The notes under the pieces were generated by a model. It was given only the letters and a program-made list of their open reading frames with translations, did no database searches and was not told the DNA's origin. Source: Sorghum bicolor (taxonomy: Eukaryota > Streptophyta > Magnoliopsida > Poales > Poaceae). From it: a DNA stretch of 64,000 bases. The stretch's first letter is position 1. The number at the start of each line of letters is the position of its first letter. A program made the position numbers and the translations under genes. The stretch is from positions 44,510,061 through 44,574,060 of the forward strand of contig NC_012873.2 of the NCBI RefSeq assembly GCF_000003195.3, given 5' to 3'. This document shows, piece by piece, positions 36,472-49,370 of the stretch.

Positions 36472-39317
36472 TGAAGCGCCCCTGGTAAACCAGGAACACA
36501 AATGTGATACAATACTAGTCCCAGGAGGCTAGTAACACATTTATTACATCAGATAAGTTTCAGCGCAGTAGTCTCGGTAAGCGTGGACAAGGAAGGCACG
36601 CTATAATAATAAGACACCAAAATACAACATAGGTCCAAAGGACCTAGAAACAAACGATATCACAATCGAACATCTGACGAGTCCCAATGCCACAGGCTTA
36701 GTTGGGTGCAGACACGACCTTACTTGAATGCCACTTCGGGATCGAAGTCCGGATCTTCCTCTGTTTAATAAAGCAAGGGTGAGTACAAAGTACTCAGCAA
36801 ATCCAACCTTACCCTACGGAAGGGGATAACAATATATATGCATATGGATAAATCAAGGGTGAGGCTTAGTTTTATTTGCATAAAGCTATCTTTTTACATA
36901 TCCAAGGTTTCATTTCACAAATACTGTTGTAAAAGAACTCTTTTTCCACATATGATAGTATTTCTGAAAATGGGAGTTTGATCACAATTTTAAGTGTTGT
37001 TGAACCCCAGTTCCCACAACACAATGGCAGTCAACTATTTATTTCTAAAATCACACTCACTCTCATGTTTTCACTCATCTCATCCCATCTAGTTGTTGAA
37101 ACCAAACCATAACCCGTCCGAGACCGCGGACACGGCTATCCAGATAGATTTACACTCTGCAGAGGTTGTACACTTTTCCCACAAGTAGGATACCATAACT
37201 TACACCGTCGTGCAAGCACAGATCCATCAAAGTCATTACCCTCCATAGCTAAGTAATGGCGCTCACCACAGGAACACTAAGGCCACATCTCATGATACCA
37301 CAATAATTCACAAAGCTCTTTTCATATATTTCCACAATTTCACATACATCACTTAGTGTCCCGTTGCACACCTGCCTCCAGGTGATTGCCATACTAACTA
37401 GAGGGATTTAGACTAAGCCTTTCCCATGCAAGGCGAGTGGTTGTACGATAAATGAGTTAGGCAAGATGAATCATCAACTCAGTCCTTAATCGAGACAAGG
37501 CGGATATCTTCACGCTTAACCCCGCAAGGTATAAGCCACAACACCAGGGCATCCCTAAAAGAGATCTCATCCGCCCATCTCTATAGTAATCACATCTATG
37601 ACTTGTTCATTAACCCTTTCACAATACCCACAATTTATTTTCACCACTCACACCTTTTACTTTTAAAATCATTATATTTGAGAAAATATAGCGATGAGTA
37701 TCCGGAATGAGTAACAAGTCCTAAGCATACTAAATAATAATATTTCTTGTCATAGCATATTACTTGTTCCTATGTTCAAACAAGACAATTACCGGGTAAT
37801 ATCAATTCAAGGATGGCTATTCAACAGGTTTTAACTAAGCAGCGAAAATACTTCGTACATATATCGTACATGCAATATTTAAAACGGCTACTACGGGTTG
37901 TGTTTAATAATAGGATCAATATGCATCAAAGGGAATCGGTTGGACTTGCCTCCGTCGGCATCCTCGGCAAACTCCTGCTGACAGTTCGGGTCCTCGGCGT
38001 CAAACTCGCGGTACTCGTCTCCAACGTCCGCGTTTTCCAGCTCGTTCACTCCGTCAGCTAAAATACGCGACGACCGACACAGACAACAAGCACAGATAAA
38101 TAATCACATAAATTCAAATAAGCTCTAAAAATCATGAAATTAATATGGGAGGTAGATCATGATTTTAGATGAATTTAGGAAAAAGAATCGTTGAAATCTG
38201 AACTCGGATGAAGGAGATATTAATTTTATAAGATCATTGTCTACTAAAATAAACAAGGCTTTTTGGAGAGACAAGTGACCATGTGCTGTCATTTTCATGG
38301 TGTACTCTGGCATGCATCTTTGCTCACTTACGTGTGGGTCCAGAAAGGGAAGAAATTGAAATTAGCTACTGCTATTGGTGAAGAATTAACAGAGAGAGAG
38401 GTGGGGGTACAGGAGCGTTCGTGCTCCTCACTCTTGTTTTCCATGGATGGCTTGTGGAGCTCAGAGAAAGGCTCGGTAAATGTAGGAACAAGGACAGCCA
38501 TGGCTTAGGAGAGATAGAGGAGGGTCTGAAGGTGCTTGCTAGCTACTCACCTGTGAAGAGCACGAGAGAGAAACAGAGGTGCTGAAAGGGAGAAGCTGAG
38601 CAGCAGCACGGTGAGCTCAATGCGGTGGCAAGAGCAGCTCGACGTTGCCTTTTATAGGCAGCAAGAGAGGAGCCCTGGCACCAGTGCTCGGCTTCTTAAC
38701 GTAATGGTAGCTCTACCACTTGCTGAGCAAGGACGATGGACGGTGAATGCTTTGCATGCATGGACGGTGCCTAACTTGCTACTATGTGATGGTCGGCACG
38801 TATCGAAGTACGAGCGCGTGTGTTGCTGAGGCTTTGCCTCCTCTGCATGCATGAGATATATATTCGTGTGGGTGCACTGCTATGTTTTCTTGCATGAAAG
38901 CTTGCTGGTACTTGCTGTTATTTATGCGCGAAAAATATAGATGGTGCCTAGTTGTGTGTTGCGACTTGCTATCTTTTTGTACAGCAAAAGAGGAGCGGGA
39001 AAAGGTGAGCGGTGGGGCCCGCATGTCGCGGTGCGCGTGCGAGCGAGTGCGCTCGGCGAGGGGGCCAGGCGCGAGTGAGCTGCGGCGATGATGGTGGTGG
39101 GGTCGGCGCACGCGCCGTTGCCGGGTATCGGGCAAAGCGAGCGAGCGAGAGAGATGGGTAGCGGACATATGATGCTCATGCAGGTTATATTTAAAGATGA
39201 ATAATTAGGATGGATACAAAAGAATTAGATGGAGATACTATAGAGCTCAAATGATTTATAGTTTTTGAAATATATTTTGAAAATAATTTTTAATGCGAGT
39301 GATTTTTGAATGTTACA
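36472..39317 (-). mobile_element. 3' LTR of E4
   Basis: The 2,846-bp LTR reads, on the minus strand, from TGTAACATTC to GCGCTTCA. The base just after it, on the plus strand, begins the complement of the polypurine tract (AAGTGGGGTAGG). A strong minus-strand TATA box (complement of ttttata at 38,650-38,656) marks the promoter. It carries about 50 bp near 36,950-37,020 absent from the 5' LTR. It lacks 14 bp that the 5' LTR has at the other end, where an imperfect short tandem repeat allows slippage or deletion. Open frames inside it are not conserved genes. Confidence 0.9.
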
Positions 39318-42300
39318 AACCTACCCCACTTAAAAGGAATCTCGTCCTCGAGATTCGGCTGGGTTCTAAACAGGTGAGGAAACTCTTTTCTCAGGGCATC
39401 TTCTCTTTCCCATGTTGCTTCCGCTTCAGTGTGTCTACTCCACTGAACACGACAAATTCGGACTGTGGTCGTTCGAGTTTGCTTGGTGACTGTGTCTAGG
39501 ATTTTTATTGGCACTTCTTGATATCTTAGGTCGTCTTGTAAATCAACTGTATGTGGCGATATTTGTTCCTTTGGTACTCTGAGACATTTCTTCAATTGGG
39601 AGACCTGAAACACATTGTGTATATCTGACATTTCTTCAGGTAACCGAACACAATAGGCTACAGCTCCAATCCTCTGTAATACTTGATATGGTCGAATATA
39701 CCGAGGTGCTAGCTTGCCTCTAACTTGGAACCTTCGAGTTCCTCGAATAGGAGAGACTTTGATATACACAAAATCTCCAACTGCAAAACATAAATCTCGC
39801 CTTCTTTTATCAGAATAGCTCTTTTGACGTGATTGTGCCTCTTTCAATTTTTCTCTGATTTCAGCTACACGATCTTCTGCTTCCTTTATAAGGGCTGGTC
39901 CAAGCAAGGTTCGTTCTCCAACTTCTGACCACATCAATGGGGTTCTATATTTTCTTCCATACAGGGCCTCAAAAGGTGACATGCCTAAACTAGCTTGGTA
40001 ACTGTTATTATAGGAGAACTCTGCATAAGTTAGGCTTTTCTCCCAATCTTTACCATATGTGAGCACACATGCTCTTAGCATATCTTCCATTATCTGATTT
40101 ATTCTTTCAGTCTGGCCATCTGTTTGAGGATGATAAGCTGAGCTAAAATCTTGCTTGGTTCCCATAGCTTCCTGCAAACTTTTCCATAACTTAGAGGTAA
40201 ATTGGGTACCTCGGTCAGATACAATCCTTCTTGGCACACCATGCAATTTGACTATGTTATCCACATATAACTGGGCCAACTTGTCTCCACTATATTTGGT
40301 GTGCACAGATATGAAGTGAGCAACCTTGGTAAGGCGGTCCACTATTACCCATATTGAATCATTTCCTTTCAGAGTTTTGGGTAATCCATTCACAAAATCC
40401 ATGCCTATCTTATCCCATTTCCAAACAGGAATAGGCAATGGCTGGAGCAAGCCTGCGGGTTTCTGATGCTCTGCTTTAACCCTTTGGCATACATCACATT
40501 ATGCAATAAATCGTGCCACATCAGCTTTCATGCCATTCCACCAATACCTTTCTTTTAGGTCCATGTACATCTTGGTGGCACCAGGGTGGATAGAATAAGC
40601 TGAGTTATGGGCTTCATCAAGGATTAATTCTTGAAACTTTCCCTCCTTGGGCACACAAATCCTATTTTTATACCACAATACTCCTTTATTATCCACTCTA
40701 AAGTATGGAGCTTTATTTTCTCCAGTTTGCTCACAAATCTTCATCAGATCCTTATCCTTATGTTGTGTCTGCTTGATTTCTTCCACAAGAGTTGGCTGCA
40801 CCATCAGACTGCCATTTTGAGGTTGACGTACTATATGCATGTTCAACGGTGCTATCTATTCTTGTAGGTGAGTGTTCTTAGGCACCAACTGCTGACCATA
40901 TGACCTTCTGCTTAGGGCATCTGCTACCACGTTGGCCTTTCCTGGGTGGTAATGAATCTCAAGGTTATAGTCCTTGATTAATTCTAACCATCTTCTTTGC
41001 CTTAGGTTCAAGTCTGACTGTGTGAAGATGTACTTCAAACTCTTGTGATCAGTGTAGATTTCACACTTGTTTCCAATGAGGCAGTGTCTCCAAATCTTGA
41101 GAGCATGTACTATCGCTGCTAACTCCAAATCATGGGTAGGGTAATTTTGCTCATGAGGTCTAAGCCGACGGGATGCATAAGCAACCACTTTTCCTCCTTG
41201 CATGAGAACACATCCTAAACCTTGTCTTGAGGCATCATAGTATATGATGAAATCTTGGTGAATGTCTGGCAAAGTTAACACTGGTGCTGTTGTCAGTCTC
41301 TTCTTCAACTCTTGGAAACTCTTCTCACATGATTCTGTCCAAGTGAATTTCTTATCCTTCCTAAGAAGCTCTGTCATGGGTCTAGCTATCTTGGAAAATC
41401 CTTCTATAAACCTTCGATAATATCCAGCTAATCCAAGAAAACTTCTAACCTCACTCACATTGGTGGGTTCCTGCCAATGGGAGACAGCTTCTACTTTCTC
41501 AGGGTCAACTGCAACTCCTTCAGCTGTCAAGATGTGGCCTAGAAATGCAACCTTCTCAAGCCAAAATTCACACTTGCTGAATTTAGCATACAACTTGTGC
41601 CTTCTTAGCTTTTCCAACACTACTCTCAAGTGTTGCCCATGTTCTTCAGCACTCTTAGAGTAGATAAGTATGTCATCAATGAAGACTACAACAAACTTAT
41701 CTAACTCTTCCATGAATACCTTATTCATGAGGTTCATGAAATAGGCAGGGGCATTGGTTAATCCAAAGGACATCACTGTAAACTCATATTGTCCATATCT
41801 GGATACAAAGGCTATCTTGGGAACATCACTATTCTTGATCTTGAGCTGGTGATAACCCGATCTCAAATCAATCTTAGAGAAATACTTGGCTCCTTTAAGC
41901 TGATCAAAAAGGTCATCTATCCTTGGCAGGGGATACTTATTCTTGATGGTGACTTCATTTAGGGACCTATAATCCACACACATCCTCATACTTCCATCTT
42001 TCTTCTTCACAAACAAGACTGGGGCTCCCCATGGTGAAGAACTAGGTCTAATATAACCTTTCTGCTGCAATTCTCTTAGCTGCTCTTTCAGTTCTGCAAA
42101 CTCTGCCGGAGCCATTCTGTAAGGTCTCTTAGCTATGGGGGCAGTCCCGGGGATAAGATCAATGATGAACTCTATATCCCTGTCTGGTGGCATTCCAGGT
42201 AGTTCCTCAGGGAATACATCAGGGTATTCTTGCACTATTGGTACTTCCTCTATGGTCCTTGCATCCAAGTTGAAGACCATTGGATTAACTTTAGACCCTC

Positions 42301-43948
42301 GGGTTTGGCATTTCACTTTAATCCCTTCATGGTTAACTTATAATACTTCCTTGGTTGCACAACTAATAATTCCATTGTGTCTGGTTAACCAATCCATTCC
42401 AAGGATAACATCTATTCCTTTGGACTTGAGCACTACTAAGTCCGCTAAGAAAACTACCCCACTTAGAATGATCCTTACATTTGAACAACCTAGATGACAT
42501 TTGATGTCAGACCCAGGTGTTCGAGTTATTAGGGGTAACTTTAGTAGTACTGTGGGTATTTGATGCTTCTCAACAAAACTTGATGATATGAATGAATGTG
42601 ATGCTCCAGAATCAAATAATACTGTTGCAAGTACTGAATCGACTAAGAACTCACCAAGTACCACTCCTGAAGTAGTCTGAGCATCCTGAGCATGAATATG
42701 GTTGACACGGGCTCTACCATAGGATTGTTGAGGTTGCTTCATCATCTGGCTATTATTGTTGGTGTTGCTATTGTTGCGAGGGAAACCACGGTTGACTCCA
42801 GACACTGCAGGTCTTGGTCCATTAACGGTGTGGGACTGAGTGGATACTGTTGGTGGGTTGTTCTTGTAGGGACAGTTGGCAATGTAGTGTCCAGTCTCAT
42901 GGCAGTTAAAGCAAGTTCTGACATTGTTTGTGACTTGACCAGTGCTGTTCTGTTGAGCCTTGCCATAAGTTTGATTTTGATATGTTGTCTTGGGCTGATA
43001 TGATGACTACATTTGGTTATTAGAGACACTAGCAGGAGAGCGAAACTGCATTGGGGCTTGAGTCCGCTGGCTTGGTTGGCTAAAGGTTTTCAGCCTCTGG
43101 GATCTAGCACCATCTTGAACCTTACGCTCGAGAAACTTGCGCTTGTTTTCTTTCCTTTCTTTAGTCTTGGCCACATCAGTCAGAATGGTCCTATTCATCA
43201 ATGTGTTGAAATCTGGATAGATCTGTGGGGTCATGAGGGTTCTGAGCTCACAGGTCAATCCTTCTATGAACTTTGTCTGTTTCTTGGCATCAGTGTTGAC
43301 CAATTCTGGGGCATAGCGAGACAACTCAGTGAATTGGAAGATGTATTCACTCAGGGTTTTATTTCCTTGCTTCAAGTTGTGAAATTCATCAGCTTTCAGC
43401 TTCATGATCCCATTTGGAAGGTGGTACCAGCAGAACTCATCCACAAATTCTTCCCATGTGAATGTGTTGGCATTGTCCACAGCTCCACTATAGGCTTCCC
43501 ACCAAGAAAGGGCAATTCCTGTCAGCTGATGAGATGCTAGCAGAACTCTATCCCTTCCATCGTAGTGGATTGTGTCCAACTTCCTTTCAATCACCTTAAG
43601 CCAATCATCTGCTTCCATGGGGTTGTCAGATCCAGTAAAGGTGGGTGGCTTAAGCCTCATGAACTCAGTCATCTTGTCTTGGGCTCTGGCTCCACGGTTG
43701 TTCCTGGGGCGGTTCATGCCTTGAGCCAAGGTCTCTAGAAGGCGAGTCTGAGTTGCCATGACTTGTGCTAAGTCAATTACTGGAGGAGGGGGCAAGTCAA
43801 CTCCTTCATTATGGTTCCTAGTCTGACTCACTTCATCTTCATGAATACCATCAACATTTGCATTGGCTTGACTTCCATTTGGATTTTGGCTTTGTCTACT
43901 AGCTGCACGACCACTTGGTTGAGAGCGGGTAGCTGGTTTGGGAGGCAT
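39290..43948 (-). pseudogene. E4 gag-pol polyprotein with four in-frame stops
   Basis: A single reading frame runs from the ATG at 43,948 to a TAG/TAA-type stop at 39,290. Order: Gag (43,948-43,010), zinc knuckle CFNCHETGHYIANC (42,872-42,913), retropepsin with DSGAS (about 42,594-42,617), reverse transcriptase with FIDD near 41,672-41,683, RNase H (about 41,260-40,950), integrase HHCC finger (about 40,650-40,480), DDE core (SDRGTQF and TDGQTER blocks), and a C-terminal chromodomain (about 39,450-39,320). The only breaks I see are stops at 43,007, 42,338, 40,856 and 40,499, all in the same frame and without frameshift. The 3' end of the frame slightly overlaps the LTR, as in many chromoviruses. 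Confidence 0.9.
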
Positions 43949-44420
43949 CTGTTGGTTAAGATGAGAAAGCATTAGATAAGGGTTAGATCTATTGAGTGAT
44001 GTTTTTTTTGTCAAGACATTATATTTTAAAAAGGTGCAAGTTTTAAGACTTGCTATCCCGTAAAGGAACAACATAGAGCACTCAATTATTTAGCACAACC
44101 AACAAGCACAAATATATATTTTGAATAAGAGGGCGGTCTACAACATAGTAATGGAGGAAATAAGCGTACTACAATACGATTCATCTACTTTGGGGGTTGA
44201 ACAAAAGTGAAGTAAACTTCACTTCCCCAAGACATAAGGAGGAACTAGGTGCTACTATTCTTCAACTTCTTCGGACAGAACGACTTCATTCCCTTGGTGT
44301 TGAGGAGGATCATGCTTCCGGCATTTGTGGTTCTTCTTTTGGACTAAGAGGTGGGTCACCATCTTCTTTTGGTGGTGGCTGGGTGAGGAGGGGAAATCCT
44401 CCTTCCTTAGTGGACTCCAA
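43949..44420 (-). other. Spacer between the E4 upstream ORF and gag
   Basis: The spacer is 472 bp with a short T/A run near 43,990-44,030. I see no convincing coding region or RNA structure in it. Confidence 0.6.
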
Positions 44421-45224
44421 CTATAAGGCTTCATGAGAGGCTTCTGTGGGTGGGGGAGCTGATGGCCCTTCTATGTCCATCTTTCTTTTGGTTTTTAGGG
44501 ACATGATTGGGATACCTTTTAGGACTATGGGCTCTTGGTCTTCCTCTGCTAACATCCTTCTTTTGATCCTGGTGATAAGGTAGGCATCCTTCAACTCCTG
44601 AGCATGGCGGTCTTCAGCTGCCTTCAAGACTTCAGCAATGGTAGTTTCACGACTCTCGGTTGCAGCTGCTTGGGCCTGAGCTTCCGCAAGCTGCACATGG
44701 AGCTTTCTAACTATGATCTCGGCTTCCTCCGCACGATGGATGCACTTCCTTAACTCTGAGGCCTGCTCATCATATTGCTTATCTAGAGCAAGTAGGTATG
44801 TGGTCATGAGTACCACAGTTGGGTCATCTTCAAGTGAGTAACGTCCTTGCAAGAGCTCCATGCGGGTCCTCCAAACTGGTCGGTCTTTTTCGTCGGGTGG
44901 AAAGAACCTCATGGGTGTACGGGTGATAGGCTTCTCGTAGATCTGGCATAGGTACCTCAAGGCTTTACGGGCGACGGCTTGATATGTATCTGCAAACCAA
45001 AATCCGGTCGCAGTCATACTCCAAGCTTCAGCTATGTTAGGGAAGTCCTCACTTTTTCCAATATAGACAGTAACTTCACACCGCTCGGTCTCATGCTCTT
45101 CATATTCTCTACCTTCATATTCTGGGCGATCCTTGATTTCAAGTTTCTGCATGGTAGCATACAAGAGCTTGGGAAAGCCTTCTACACTTAGACAGTAACT
45201 GCTGGTCCAAATTCCTTCTGCCAT
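44421..45224 (-). CDS. Upstream ORF of E4 (unknown protein with coiled coil)
   Basis: This is an intact 267-codon frame on the element's coding strand, between the primer-binding site and gag. The chosen start is the ATG at 45,224 (MAEGIWTSS). The N-terminal half is globular in character, with Trp/Tyr-rich blocks and an RTPMRFFPP block. The middle (about residues 145-210) is rich in Ala, Glu, Gln and Leu and looks coiled-coil. The tail is basic and then proline-rich. I do not recognise a named domain. Its intactness contrasts with the four stops in gag-pol downstream. It could be a structural accessory, a regulatory protein, or a frame that has escaped mutation by chance. Confidence 0.65.
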   Translation of the reverse strand: MAEGIWTSSYCLSVEGFPKLLYATMQKLEIKDRPEYEGREYEEHETERCEVTVYIGKSEDFPNIAEAWSMTATGFWFADTYQAVARKALRYLCQIYEKPITRTPMRFFPPDEKDRPVWRTRMELLQGRYSLEDDPTVVLMTTYLLALDKQYDEQASELRKCIHRAEEAEIIVRKLHVQLAEAQAQAAATESRETTIAEVLKAAEDRHAQELKDAYLITRIKRRMLAEEDQEPIVLKGIPIMSLKTKRKMDIEGPSAPPPTEASHEAL

Positions 45225-45354
45225 CTGAGAGACATAGATGAGAGTAAATATTTTTTTCAAATAGAGGGAAGAGGGTAAGAACTTTTATAAAATACATTAT
45301 TTAGTAAAATACTGGTCCAGAAAAGCCTAAGGTCGCGTCCTATAGCCAACTACG

Positions 45355-45366
45355 GCTTTGATACCA
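45355..45366 (-). other. Primer-binding site of E4
   Basis: On the minus strand this reads TGGTATCAAAGC. It is very close to the initiator-methionine tRNA site TGGTATCAGAGC used by many plant Ty3/gypsy elements, and lies two bases after the 5' LTR. It fixes the orientation of E4. Confidence 0.85.
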
Positions 45367-45368
45367 CC

Positions 45369-48173
45369 AGAAGCGCCCCTGGTAAACCAGGAACTCAAAT
45401 GTGATACAATACTAGTCCCAGGAGGCTAGTAACACATTTATTACATCAGATAAGTTTCAGCGCAGTAGTCTCGGTAAGCGTGGACAAGAAAGGCACGCTA
45501 TAATAATAAGACACCAAAATACACCATAGGTCCAAAGGTCCCAGAAACAAACGATATCACAATCGAACATCTGACGAGTCCCAATGCCACAGGCTTAGTT
45601 GGGTGCAGACACGACCTTACTCGAACGCCAATTCGGGATCGAAGTCCGAATCTTCCTCTGTTTAATAAAGCAAGGGTGAGTACAAAGTACTCAGCAAATC
45701 CAACCTTACCCTACGGAAGGGGATAACAATATATATGCATATGGATAAATCAAGGGTGAGGCTTAGTTTTATTTGCATAAAGCTATCTTTTTACATATGC
45801 AAGGTTTCATTTCACAAATACTGTTGTAAAAGAACTCTTTTTCCAAAATAGGGGTTTGATCACAACACAATGGCAGTCAACCATTTATTTCCAAAATCAC
45901 ACTCACTCTCATGTTTTCACTCATCTCATCCCATCTTGTTGTTGAAACCAAACCATAACCCGTCCGAGACCGCGGACACGGCTATCCAGATAGATTTACA
46001 CTCTGCAGAGGTTGTACACTTTTCCCACAAGTAGGATACCATAACTTACACCGTCGTGCAAGCACAGATCCATCAAAGTCATTACCCTCCATAGCTAAGT
46101 AATGGCGCTCACCATGGGAACACTAAGGCCACATCTCATGATACCACAATAATTCACAAAGCTCTTTTCATATATTTCCACAATTTCACATACATCACTT
46201 AGTGTCCCGTTGCTGCCTCCAGGTGATTGCCATACTAACTAGAGGGATTTAGACTAAGCCTTTCCCATGCAAGGCGAGTGGTTGTACGATAAATGAGTTA
46301 GGCAAGATGAATCATCAACTTAGTCCTTAATCGAGACAAGGCGGATATCTTCACGCTTAACCCCGCAAGGTATAAACCACAACACCAGGGCATCCCCAAA
46401 AGAGATCCCATCCGCCCATCTCCATAGTAATCACATCCATGACTTGTTCATTAACCCTTTCACAATACCCACAATTTATTTTCACCACTCACACCTTTTA
46501 CTTTTAAAATCATTATATTTGAGAAAATATAGCGATGAGTATCCGGGATGAGTAACAAGTCCTAAGCATACTAAATAATAATATTTCTTGTCATAGCATA
46601 TTACTTGTTCCTATGTTCAAACAAGACAATTACCGGGTAATATCAATTCAAGGATGGCTATTCAACAGGTTTTAACTAAGTTGTGAAAATACTTCATACA
46701 TATATCGTACATGCAATATTTAAAACGGCTTCTATGGGTTGTGTTTAAAAATAGGATCAATATGCATCAAAGGGAATCGGTTGGACTTGCCTCCGTCGGC
46801 GTCCTCGGCAAACTCCTGCTGACAGTCCAGGTCCTCGGCGTAAAACTCGCGGTACTCGTCTCCAACGTCCGCGTTTTCCGGCTCGTTCACTCCGTCAGCT
46901 AAAATACGCGACGACCGACACAGACAACAAGCACAGATAAATAATCAAATAAATTCAAATAAGCTCTAAAAATCATAAAATTAATATGGGAGGTAGATCA
47001 TGATTTTAGATGAATTTAGGAAAAAGAATCGTTGAAATCTGAACTCGGATGAAGGAGATATTAATTTAATAAGATCATTGTCTACTAAAATAAACAAGGC
47101 TTTTTGGAGAGACAAGTGACCACGTGCTGTCTTTTTCATGGTGTACTCTGGCATGCATCTTTGCTCACTTACGTGTGGGTCCAGAAAGGAAAGAAAGTGA
47201 AATTAGCTACTGCTATTGGTGAAGAATTAACAGAGAGAGAGGTGGGGGTACAGGAGCGTTCGTGCTCCTCACTCTTGTTTGCCATGGATGGCTTGTGGAG
47301 CTCAGAGAAAGGCTCGGTAAATGTAGGAACAAGGACAGCCATGGCTTAGGAGAGATAGTGGAGGGTCTGAAGGTGCTTGCTAGCTACTCACCTGTGAAGA
47401 GCACGAGAGAGAAACAGAGGTGCTGAAAGGGAGAAGCTGAGCAGCAGCACGGTGAGCTCAATACGGTGGCAAGAGCAGCTCGACGTTGTCTTTTATAGGC
47501 AGCAAGAGAGGAGCCCTGGCACCGGTGCTCGGCTTCTTAACGTAATGGTAGCTCTACCACTTGCTGAGCAAGGACGATGGACGGTGAATGCTTTGCATGC
47601 ATGGACGGTGCCTAACTTGCTACTGTGTGATGGTCGGCACGTATCGAAGTACGAGCGCGTGTGTTGCTGAGGCTTTGCCTCCTCTGCATGCATGAGATAT
47701 ATATTCGTGTGGGTGCACTGCTATGTTTTCTTGCATGAAAGCTTGCTGGTACTTGCTGTTATTTATGCGCGAAAAATATAGATGGTGCCTAGTTGTGTGT
47801 TGCGACTTGCTATCTTTTTGTACAGCAAAAGAGGAGCGGGAAAAAGGTGAGCGGTGGGGCCCGCATGTCGCGGTGCGCGTGCGAGCGAGTGCGCTCGGCG
47901 AGGGGGCCAGGCGCGAGTGCGCTGCGGCGCTGATGGTGGTGGGGTCGGCGCACGCGCCGTTGCCGGGTATCGGGCAAAGCGAGCGAGCGAGAGAGATGGG
48001 TAGCGGACATATGATGCTCATGCAGGTTATATTTAAAGATGAATAATTAGGATGGATACAAAAGAATTAGATGGAGATACTATAGAGCTCAAATGATTTA
48101 TAGTTTTTGAAATATATTTTGAAAATAATTTTTAATGCGAGTGATTTTTGAATGTGAATTTTTGGATGTTACA
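45369..48173 (-). mobile_element. 5' LTR of E4
   Basis: The 2,805-bp LTR reads TGTAACATCC to GCGCTTCT on the minus strand; the terminal CA has become CT. A TATA box lies at the complement of 47,491-47,497, and the promoter drives transcription leftward. Compared with the 3' LTR there are scattered substitutions and several indels, so E4 is not very recent. Confidence 0.9.
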
Positions 48174-48370
48174 ACCATATTGATAAGTCCTGGCTTGAGC
48201 TCAAAGTTGCCATCGATCTCTGCAGCAGGTCCAGTGCGGATGTTGTCCGTAGTGGGAGCTGAGAACTCACGAAACGATTTGTTCGCCGTGGCTTCGAAGT
48301 CTGAAGACAAGTTCCGGTGATCTTCTTGATTGGATGTAGCTTCTTGCTGAAGTGTTGATGATCCCTTCAT
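48174..48370 (-). pseudogene. E2 gag N-terminus, right of E4
   Basis: The start of gag is the ATG at 48,370-48,368. The frame reads through about 65 codons to FELKPGLINMV, a block typical of Athila-type Gag, where E4 is inserted. It continues in frame at 36,471 after removal of E4 and one target duplication. Confidence 0.8.
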
Positions 48371-48604
48371 GAGCTTGGCTCTAGTTTTTCTGAATAATGC
48401 TTCGGTATTGTCAACAAAATTTTCTGGAAGATGTCTTCTATTCAGACATTACCCTGCATAAGATAAAATAGAAAAATATCGGGGTAAAACTATATGAGAG
48501 AATTGATAAGCTCAATCATATTAGTGATGCGAATGATAACTCAAAATTCTATATTCATTCCTGATTAGTAATCAACATTCCCCGGCAACGGCGCCAAAAA
48601 TGCT
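48371..48604 (-). other. E2 5' leader with primer-binding site
   Basis: Non-coding leader. The primer-binding site is at 48,579-48,596 (minus strand TGGCGCCGTTGCCGGGGA, as in Athila-type elements), eight bases inside the right LTR. Nothing else was recognised. Confidence 0.8.
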
Positions 48605-48627
48605 TGTTCGGTATTCTTAATGTCATT
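48605..48627 (-). mobile_element. First 23 bp of the right E1/E2 LTR, cut by E3
   Basis: The stretch starts TGTTCGGTATTC, equivalent to the TGTTGGGTATTC start of the left LTRs, and ends TCATT, the E3 target site (48,623-48,627). The rest of this LTR is at 61,721-63,327, to the right of the duplicated copy. Confidence 0.85.
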
Positions 48628-49323
48628 TGTTGACACCGTTTTTGGGCACGTGTCTAGGATGGCAGGATAAGGTGGCAGTACGATGTTTACAAAGTGGGTT
48701 GCCGATGAGGATGGTTGCCGATGAGGGAGAAGTTGAACGTGACTAAGTCCACGGGCAGTAATATGGTGCCGATGGCTAGATAAGAAAGTCTGCCGATGAC
48801 TATGGCAAAGGGTCTGCCGATGATGCAAAGAGGGAGTCCGAAAGCTGCCGGTCGTTATGTGGAGGAGTTTCGGTTTGTCACGAGGGATAGTTTTGTTATT
48901 TCCTTAATTATTTGCATCGTTTTGTATACGGATTCCGTGTAATTTAGAATTCGAATTCTAATCGTGTCTGGTTGTAGCTCTTTGAGCAGGGTATAAATAT
49001 AGACCCTAGGGCCTTGTAATAGAAAGTGAATCAATGAATCAAACACACGTTTTTACTCATATTCCAGCATTTACTTTTCGACGACTTCGTCATACTTTTT
49101 CCTTTTGTTACGAGTTCTTAGGAATTCGTCGACTTAAGCTCGGCGTGTTCTCAAGTTCCGCGTGAGTACCTCTTAGCCATGACATCCGGGCGCATCGCTG
49201 TTGTCAGGACTAAAGTATTCGAGTTATCACCTTTGCCGATAGCAAGGTCAAATCGGCTGGCACGCCTTAACATTTGAATCGGGTATTAGCCCTTTGTGTT
49301 TGCAGATCAGTTTTGCATCAACA
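48628..49323 (+). mobile_element. 5' LTR of E3
   Basis: The 696-bp LTR runs TGTTGACACC to CATCAACA. A TATA box TATAAATAT lies at 48,992-49,000. Six GCCGAT and one ATCGGC occur in it. Confidence 0.92.
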
Positions 49324-49330
49324 CATCTTT

Positions 49331-49349
49331 TGGCACGCCCGGTGGGACC
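49331..49349 (+). other. Primer-binding site of E3
   Basis: TGGCACGCCCGGTGGGACC lies seven bases after the LTR. It starts with TGG, the complement of a tRNA CCA end. The priming tRNA was not identified by me. Confidence 0.7.
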
Positions 49350-49370
49350 GGATTCAAGATCAAGATCAAC

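Larger units (their letters stand above)
12585..36763. repeat. Complete unit B of the 24-kb tandem duplication
   Basis: Unit B runs from within the gag of the Tat-type element E3-prime to a point 292 bp into the 3' LTR of E4. Its right-hand part (22,718-36,763) matches unit A (1-12,584). Its left-hand part (12,585-22,717) would have its partner to the left of the window. The unit length of 24,179 bp equals the coordinate shift measured at the right end, as a simple head-to-tail duplication predicts. Confidence 0.85.
36472..48173 (-). mobile_element. Full-length chromovirus-type Ty3/gypsy element E4
   Basis: This is a complete 11.7-kb element flanked by perfect 5-bp duplications ACCAT (36,467-36,471 and 48,174-48,178), inserted in the E2 gag. 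On the minus strand: 5' LTR, primer-binding site, a 267-codon upstream ORF, gag-protease-RT-RNase H-integrase-chromodomain in one frame, polypurine tract, 3' LTR. Large LTRs (about 2.8 kb), the TGTAACATC start and the C-terminal chromodomain fit the Tekay/Del clade. Four in-frame stops make it unable to encode an intact polyprotein. Confidence 0.92.

Noticed and set aside
38611..39179. Short frames in the E4 3' LTR, repeated at 47,452-48,046
   Set aside because: They sit in the LTR around the TATA box on both strands and show no family resemblance; repetition reflects the two LTRs.
46711..46902. Short frames at 46,711 and 37,813 as genes
   Set aside because: They are equivalent positions in the two E4 LTRs, with no domain and no conserved start.
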